Shown: positions 44,541 through 64,000 of the stretch, piece by piece
Layout: each line of letters opens with the position of its first letter
How positions within the stretch are numbered: position 1 is the stretch's first letter
Assembly: GCA_020086605.1 (NCBI GenBank)
Contig: JACBWW010000015.1
Location: 7,709,513 to 7,773,512 of the forward strand
DNA length: 64,000 nucleotides
Source of the DNA: Lanius collurio
Taxonomy: Eukaryota > Chordata > Aves > Passeriformes > Laniidae
Direction: 5' to 3'
Translations under genes and position numbers: made by a program
Notes under the pieces: model-generated
The model's database searches: none
What the model saw: the letters and a program-made list of their open reading frames with translations, nothing else
What the model was told of the DNA's origin: nothing

Positions 44541-46067
44541 GAAGCACAGGAATGTCTGATGCATATCTAAAGCAATCATATCACTGTATTAGACATCCTA
44601 TCAAAGGAACACATTCTGGAACAAGCAATAGCTTTTGAGGAATATGTTACTGTGAAAGTCAGCTTTACTACAGCTTTTCTTAGAATATCTAGAAAACTGA
44701 TGTTCTAGATACTGTGCTGTCCCCTTTGCTTGACCAGACAAAAAGGCAAAGATGGAAGCCATGATGATAGTCTTTGTACACTCAAAAAAAAGAAGAATAA
44801 AAAAGGTTGTCAATCAGAACAGGACTGCTATATGTCTGGGTTCCACCAGCCTTCAAGCAGAGAGGGCTGCTTCAAACGTACACAAGCCACAGCTTTCACT
44901 CTGCAGAACCACACATCTCCCACTCTAAGACAGTACTAATTGACAGCTGCTACAAATATTATGAATATCATGGATGTCCTGGTACTTTCATCTGACAGTA
45001 TCTGAAGCAAAATAAAGAGCTAGCTATTACAAAAAAAAAAATAAAAAGGATATGTGTGTGTGTAATAACATGAACAGCAGCAGAAAGCACATCGGGATGT
45101 CCTCCTAAGGTAGAGATCGTCAACAAGCATACAGGTGAGACTAGGATGCTGTTTAATTTTATTTGGACAGGCAGCAAGATTCGTAACTGTTTAAGAAGCA
45201 ATATTCACTCTTCCCTAAGCCCTCTTCCATTTTAGGAATGCATCAAGTTTTAAAACCCTGGATAAAGATACTATAAACATGTTTTACTATGCAGTTGCCT
45301 CAGAGAGGCAGAGGAGCAAATGGCAGCATTCTATTTCTCCTGCAGCAGCTCAGATTAGGTAGAACAAGATCAGGGTCCCACTGAAAAAGGCACGACATAA
45401 AGAGGAATAGAAATGTTACATTCCCAAGAGTTTACAGTAAAGACAGACAGAAGTCAAGAAAACACTCCAGTAATCTGCAAGCCAGAGGACAACTAACTTC
45501 ACATCTCTTCCACTAATTGGCTCCAGAGCCAACACACTCCGAGCAGTTTTACTTTCCCACAGGAACACCAGATACTTCTAATCTCTGCAGTAATTGTGTC
45601 AGTGATTCAAACTGTTCTGTACTGCTGAGATCTTCTTGATCTCAGAGGCTGCTGCACACCAGTGATGGCTTGCTGCACACAGGGGGTGTTCTGCAAACAT
45701 AAAGGTGCTGCCAAAGTCAGCATTTTTCCTGGGGAAGGCAGCCCTTGGCAGAAACAATTTGCTACGAATGTTTAAAATGGCTGATCTCACACTTCTCCAT
45801 TTTCCGGTCTTATGCGATTTTCTCATGGGCAGCCATTCCAATTCGTCACAATAAAATCCCCACCACCATCACATCGTAAGGATATTTTGACAGCGCCACT
45901 TTCCATTTCTGTTGTCCCCAACCGGCAAGAAACATCACCGGCTAAAATTTAACCCATTCACCGAAACGAGGATAGCCAAGCTGTTCAGGCAGGACCCTTA
46001 ATGACCACTACAAATTACAGGCAAATAAGAGATGCCAATATGATTTTAGCCGGGATTCCTATTCCAG

Positions 46068-46235
46068 AGCCGGAGCTGGCTACCGGGACACGCGGTGCGC
46101 AGGCGCCACCCTGCGGCCGCCGAGCGCCGCTGCGGGCCCGGCTCCCACAGCATCACTTGGATTTCCCTCCCGCTTTTAACCCTTGGGGAGCAGCTCTGAG
46201 CCCCGCTCGGGCCGCTGCAGCACCGCGGCCGTCAT
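46068..46235. promoter_or_regulatory. Short CpG-rich block with NRF1-type site
   Basis: About 170 bases of very high CpG density, bounded sharply by AT-rich DNA, 2.4 kb upstream of the main AADAT island. It holds TGCGCAGGCGCC at 46,096-46,107, close to the palindromic consensus of NRF1, a regulator of many nuclear genes for mitochondrial proteins. It could be an alternative AADAT promoter, a promoter for a divergent or long non-coding transcript, or an unmethylated remnant. No confident exon is visible next to it. Confidence 0.55.
46096..46107. promoter_or_regulatory. NRF1-like palindrome
   Basis: TGCGCAGGCGCC matches the tandem GCGCA/GCGC core of NRF1 sites. It is the clearest such match I noticed in the two CpG blocks. 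Binding is inferred only. Confidence 0.45.
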
Positions 46236-47403
46236 ACACCCGCATTTAATCGTGCGAAATGATCACCTCCAACAGGGCACTCAAATATTACAGAGTAAAC
46301 ATGCTATAAAACTAAGAAATGCGTAGTATCCCAGGCTATAGTGCAGCGTCTTGGAGAGATTTACACTTTGTTGATACAGTTGCAAAAACAGCAAGTCGGT
46401 TAAATTTTTGTGTTTACTGTCTCAATCCTTTGTCCTCCTCTTAAAAGAAATACCCTGAAGTCCTTAAGGGAGAAGGAAACAGCAAAGTAACAATATTTAC
46501 CTAACCTCCCTCTTCTTCTTAAATCCATTTGCTTTAGGCTTTTATGTTCTGTTTGCTGTTTTTAACACATAAGAGGACATGGCACGTAGCAAGTTTAGAA
46601 AGACATAGTACAGTTTCAGATGACAGGAGGCATTAACAACAACCATACTTAGACCTTACCGACGCTTCATGATTTATGCAAGATTTGCACCAAATCATTA
46701 TTGTTCTAAGTGTGCAAGTAATAAACAAAGGCAGCAAAGACAGAACTTCCTACACAGTAGTAAAACAGAGCATTCAACTTGTGGTTGCTGAGGATATAAA
46801 CAGTGATGAAGAGAACTGCCAGACGAATCCAGCTGGGATAAGCATCCAAACAACTGTACACTAATTTTTTTTTTTTTTAATTTGTTTCAATAGGATGACA
46901 CCATAATTGGCTAAGAGACCAAACAAAGCCCACAAAAATCAATGGAAAACGGAAAACTGTCCCTTAACTTCTCTAGGCTTTGGTCTGTGTCACAAACTGC
47001 AGCACTAGCAGCCAGGAAATGAAAAAACAGAATTACACAAAAGGCAGTTCAAATTCAATCAGTCTTTCACAGACAGAACCCCACAGAAGTTTTGATATCT
47101 CTTCACTTGCTATTTCACATTTATATATCCATCTTTTATTTTTGTCTGTAGATCACACAATTAGAAGGCAATTACCTAAATTATAAATTCTTCAGATCAT
47201 TAAAGCTATTAATAAAATTTTATTTTCAGTGTAAGAGCATTCATGCACCAACTAAGCAATCCTTCCTGACTGCATCCCAAACTTGACAGGAACTCCATTT
47301 CTATTTCAGCATGCTCCATCTAATTATGAAGCCTTTCAGCAGATCCAAATACTGCATAAAGTGACACAAATTAATGAAGGGGAGGAAGAAAAAGGTATGT
47401 TTT

Positions 47404-47425
47404 TGGCGCCCAACGTGGGGCTCGA
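47404..47425 (+). mobile_element. Endogenous-retrovirus primer-binding site, lysine tRNA type, isolated
   Basis: TGGCGCCCAACGTGGGGC followed by TCGA is complementary to the 3' end of tRNA-Lys(CTT), including the non-genomic CCA tail. This is the primer-binding site used by many betaretrovirus-like (ERVK) elements. No LTR end is seen just upstream: there is no terminal CA within a few bases. Retroviral leader-like sequence is recognisable only up to the N at 47,456, and no gag or pol is found afterwards. It is either a tiny retroviral relic or the edge of a provirus missing from the assembly. Confidence 0.7.
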
Positions 47426-47455
47426 GGGCATTAAGAAAAGGAATAACAGTTCCTG

Positions 47456-47456
47456 N
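47456..47456. other. Single ambiguous base (N), possible collapsed assembly gap
   Basis: This is the only non-ACGT character in the window and lies 31 bases after the retroviral primer-binding match. Some assemblers write a single N for a gap of unknown or negative size, so sequence may be missing here. It could equally be an uncalled base. Confidence 0.6.
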
Positions 47457-48136
47457 AGGCTCCTGTCTTCCTTAGCAGACATCTGTCTTTTCAAACCAAG
47501 ACACTTGTTAAGGCACCTCATCTTTTTTTCTAGAGACAGTTTGCTCTCATACTTTGCCTTTGGCAAGTTTTGCAAGGTTCCAGTTAAAACATTCTTAGAG
47601 CATGGGGTACTGTAAAGCCTGGTCATCTCCTGAATTAAGGCCTAGAAATGTTTCAATGCTCATCCCAGCCAGTATTTTTACTCTCCTGCCTCCAAGTTAA
47701 CTACAAAGACCTACAAAGCACAGCTGATTTGGCATGTTCTTGTACTGGTTTTTTTTTTTTTTTCAGACTGCTTTACACCTAGACCCCTTTCTAGCACTTT
47801 GCACTCGGGACCAAGGGCCATGACAACCCCAGAGTGCTGAAGTCCAAAGCCAAGAATAAAAAATGGCATTGTGTCTCTGCACCTTTCAAAGCAGCAGCAG
47901 CTACACCACCAGTTACATGTGTTGCACAAGCAACAGTGTGTAACACTCAGCAAGGAGGAGGGACATGTCACACCACTACCCTGCTTTTCCTTCTGCTGAT
48001 CCGACTCATCTGTGGGGGAAAGAATTACTTACAGATGTCACACTTCAAACTTTAAATAAAATACTGCTTCCTTATATGAGCAAAACCTTTAATGGAAACA
48101 TCATAAAGTTGATTGAAGTGTGGGACCATTACCACT

Positions 48137-48642
48137 GAGGTGATTCTGCCCCTCTACCCCACTCTTATGAGACCTCCCACCCAGAGTGCTCCCAGCTCAG
48201 CAAAGACATTGACCCATTGGAGCGAGTGCAAAGAAGGGCCATGAAGGCTGGAGCACCTCTTCCATGAAGACAGTCTGAGAGAGCTGGGATTGTTCAGCCT
48301 GAAGACTCGAGCAAGACTTTAGAGCACCTTCCAGTACCCAAAGGGGGCTACAGGAGAGCTGGAGAGGGACATTTTACAAGTACCAAGGGGGAACGGCTTC
48401 AAATTGAGAAAAAAAGAGGCTTAGGTTGGATAGTAGGGGGAAATTCTTAACTGCGAGCATGATGAGACACTGCCACAGGTTTCCCAGAGAAGTTGTGGAT
48501 GCCCCATCCCTGAAAGTGTTCAATGCCAAGTTGGATGGAACTGAGCACCCTGGTCTAGGGAAAGGTGTCCCTGCCCGTGGCAAGGGAGTTGGAACTGAAT
48601 CATCTTGCATGTCCCTTCCAAGCCAAACCATTCTGTGATTCT
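48137..48642 (+). mobile_element. CR1 LINE fragment, 3' end, 5'-truncated
   Basis: About 500 bases matching the 3' part of CR1 ORF2 and its tail. Broken frames give EVILPLY-like, RELGLFSL-like, GERDILQ-like and HCHRFPREVVDAPSLKVFNA segments, ending in the CR1 3' signature before ATTCTGTGATTCT. Several frameshifts and stops make it a dead copy. It has the same orientation as AADAT and stops about 15 bases before the CpG island. Confidence 0.9.
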
Positions 48643-48936
48643 CCCCCATTTTCCCCACCACCAGCCCCTGCTTCGCCCCGCCGCTGCCGAGAGGGCTCGG
48701 GCCGCACCCGGGGCTGCCCCGCGCCCTCGCCTCTCCCCGCAATATCGGGCTCCAGCCCTCGCTTCGTGGGCACGACACAGCCGTAACCGGTGAGGGAGCC
48801 GCTCGTTTTAGGGCTTTCGCACGGACCCGCACAGGATCGCTTTCGGGGCCGCGCCGCCGCTCGCTGCCGAGCTGCCCGCAGAGCGCAGGCGGCAGCGCCG
48901 GCCAGGGCCCCGCGTCCGCTCAGCGCCCCGCCCGGG

Positions 48937-49015
48937 CCGGCCCGGCACAACCCACAGCGGGGCCGGCCGGGCACGACCCACAGCGGGGGCCGGCCCGGCA
49001 CAACTCACAGCGGGG
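48937..49015 (+). repeat. GC-rich minisatellite, three 26-27 bp units
   Basis: Three head-to-tail copies at 48,937-48,962, 48,963-48,989 and 48,990-49,015. Each begins CCGGCC, contains GGCACRA and ends in CYCACAGCGGGG. They differ by a few substitutions and one inserted G. The array lies inside the probable AADAT promoter island, so copy-number variation could change promoter spacing. Confidence 0.85.
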
Positions 49016-49050
49016 CCGCCGCTGCTCGCCCTGCCCGGCTCCCCGCCCTC

Positions 49051-49061
49051 CGCCGGTAGGT
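49051..49061 (+). promoter_or_regulatory. Candidate splice donor of AADAT non-coding exon 1
   Basis: CGCCG is followed by GTAGGT (GT at 49,056-49,057) near the 3' side of the CpG island. Splicing from here to the acceptor at 49,949 would give a short 5' UTR exon and an intron of about 0.9 kb. A second candidate, ACCG followed by GTGAGG, lies at 48,790-48,795. The sequence alone does not decide between them. Confidence 0.35.
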
Positions 49062-49300
49062 GCCTGCGGCCGCCACCCAACCCACAGCACAGCGGGAAGG
49101 CGCCAGTCGTGAGCTCGGTTTGGCCCTGAGGGCTCCGTGCCCCCGCCGGGGGAGCTGGGGGTGGGCTACAGGGGGGTGTCTCGGAGTCGCCTCGGGGCGG
49201 GCGGCGAAGCGCCGCTCAGCTGTCCCTTAAAACACAGCTCCAGCCCGCCCTTGCGTACAGCCAGCACCGCGCCGGTGCCGGGCCGGAGGGGGAGCGAAGT

Positions 49301-49949
49301 TTAGGGAGGTGTTTCCAGAAAGCACGAGATGTTTTTTTCAAAGCGGCCTTGCTCGGTAGATCATTTCTAGTAACTGCCGGCACATGCGTGTTGCTGTGGT
49401 TCCTCTCTGCCCTTCGATTTCATTTCTGTGCTTTCCTTCCCTTCGAAGGAGATTGCTTTCTTGCGGCCTTTCCAGGCCTTCGGGCTTCCTGCCTGACTCT
49501 AGTTCACTATCCGCTTAGTCTCTATGGGCACCGGGGAAAAGGAGAGATAACACTCGTCAGATATATTTGAAAGTCTATCTTAATTATCCTTTCCAAAAAA
49601 AAACCCACCTCTAACTTGACAAGTGTTGTGACTCATAATGATGGCTTGCAGTCCTAAAAGCACTTCAAATGCAGTGCTTAATAGAGCTAAATAAAGCTGG
49701 ATTCTCATTAAATAAAAAAGAGCTGATGGTTGTTTAGGAGCCATTAAATCTTCAGATTTGTAATTTGCCTTTAAAACTACAGAGCTGACAGTAAAAGGAG
49801 GGGGGAAAGGGCTTTTTCCTCTTCCCTGGCACACCACAAATTACCCAGATCAAAAGCATTACTTTGGGGAGATGCACATACTAAAAGCACACTGCAGTTC
49901 TTACTCTCTCTTCTAGCTTCATGTCCAGCTAATTACTCTTTCTCCACAG
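49301..49949 (+). other. Probable AADAT 5' intron, after the CpG island
   Basis: The CpG density fades at about 49,300. The rest up to the acceptor at 49,949 is AT-rich and contains TAAT-type motifs (49,575-49,780). If the first exon ends in the island this is intron sequence. The 73-codon open frame at 49,349-49,570 has no recognised similarity. Confidence 0.5.
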
Positions 49950-49951
49950 AA

Positions 49952-64000
<14,049 letters not shown>

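Larger units (their letters stand above)
32790..46067. other. Intergenic DNA without a supported gene
   Basis: Thirteen kilobases of AT-rich DNA. A mixed (GT)n(AT)n tract lies at 33,171-33,221, an A18 run at 35,485 and a T18 run at 44,523. Possible conserved non-coding stretches are at 41,380-41,500 and 41,590-41,860. Open frames, including the 121-codon one at 40,210-40,575, have no recognisable similarity. Confidence 0.55.
46236..48136. other. Spacer between the two CpG blocks
   Basis: AT-rich DNA holding the isolated retroviral primer-binding site, the single N and a T15 run followed by CAG (47,749-47,766). I saw no other gene or complete repeat. Confidence 0.55.
48655..49300 (+). promoter_or_regulatory. 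AADAT: CpG island, probable AADAT promoter and non-coding first exon
   Basis: About 650 bases of dense G+C and CpG in an AT-rich region, with GC-box-like sequences such as GGGGCGGGCG at 49,194-49,203 and CCCCGCC near 48,673. It lies 0.65-1.3 kb upstream of the first coding exon, on the sense side, and that exon is preceded by a splice acceptor. The transcription start and a 5' UTR exon are therefore expected here. Open frames inside it are a by-product of composition. Confidence 0.75.

Noticed and set aside
47404..47425. A tRNA-Lys gene or tRNA-derived SINE on the minus strand
   Set aside because: The match covers only the 3' end of the tRNA and includes the CCA tail, which is not gene-encoded. 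The rest of the cloverleaf is absent, so a retroviral primer-binding site is the better reading.
48600..49080. Long overlapping frames on both strands in the CpG island
   Set aside because: GC-rich DNA lacks stop codons. The Gly/Pro/Arg/Ala-rich products and the tandem-repeat peptides follow from composition.
49349..49570. A 73-codon frame between the CpG island and the first coding exon
   Set aside because: Probably intronic, with no similarity recognised. A signal-peptide-like hydrophobic start alone is not evidence.

Overview
The window looks like nuclear DNA from a bird. The evidence is three 5'-truncated CR1 LINE copies, the dominant avian retroposon family, an AT-rich background, and a split vertebrate gene with short exons. 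The species cannot be read from the sequence; a neoavian bird such as a passerine is possible but unproven. Nothing bacterial, organellar or operon-like was seen.

Layout. About 1-46,050 is gene-poor intergenic DNA with scattered homopolymers and microsatellites, one ~1 kb CR1 fragment (27,975-29,007) and one ~2.2 kb CR1 fragment (30,585-32,789). A compact CpG-rich block with an NRF1-type palindrome lies at 46,068-46,235. A retroviral lysine-tRNA primer-binding-site sequence at 47,404-47,425 stands next to the only ambiguous base in the window (47,456). A third CR1 fragment (48,137-48,642) ends within about 15 bases of a strong CpG island (48,655-49,300), which is probably the promoter of the one recognisable gene.

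The gene is AADAT (kynurenine / alpha-aminoadipate aminotransferase, KAT II) on the + strand. Its first coding exon starts at 49,952, and the thirteenth exon found here runs off the right edge at 64,000. The joined exons encode about 421 residues of an expected ~425, in register with human numbering as I recall it. Every PLP-site residue checked is present, including Lys263, Asn202, Asp230, Tyr233, Arg270 and Arg399. Splicing is canonical except intron 8, which has a GC donor. Three positions that I recall as lining or near the human substrate pocket differ (40, 76, 293).

No new multi-gene system was found. The items most worth a second look are the isolated primer-binding site beside the single-N position, the paired CpG blocks upstream of AADAT, the GC-AG intron, the (TC)n acceptor tract of exon 11, and the substrate-pocket substitutions. 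Most of the first 46 kb shows no gene I can support; a few stretches there resemble conserved non-coding DNA, but this cannot be tested without alignment.
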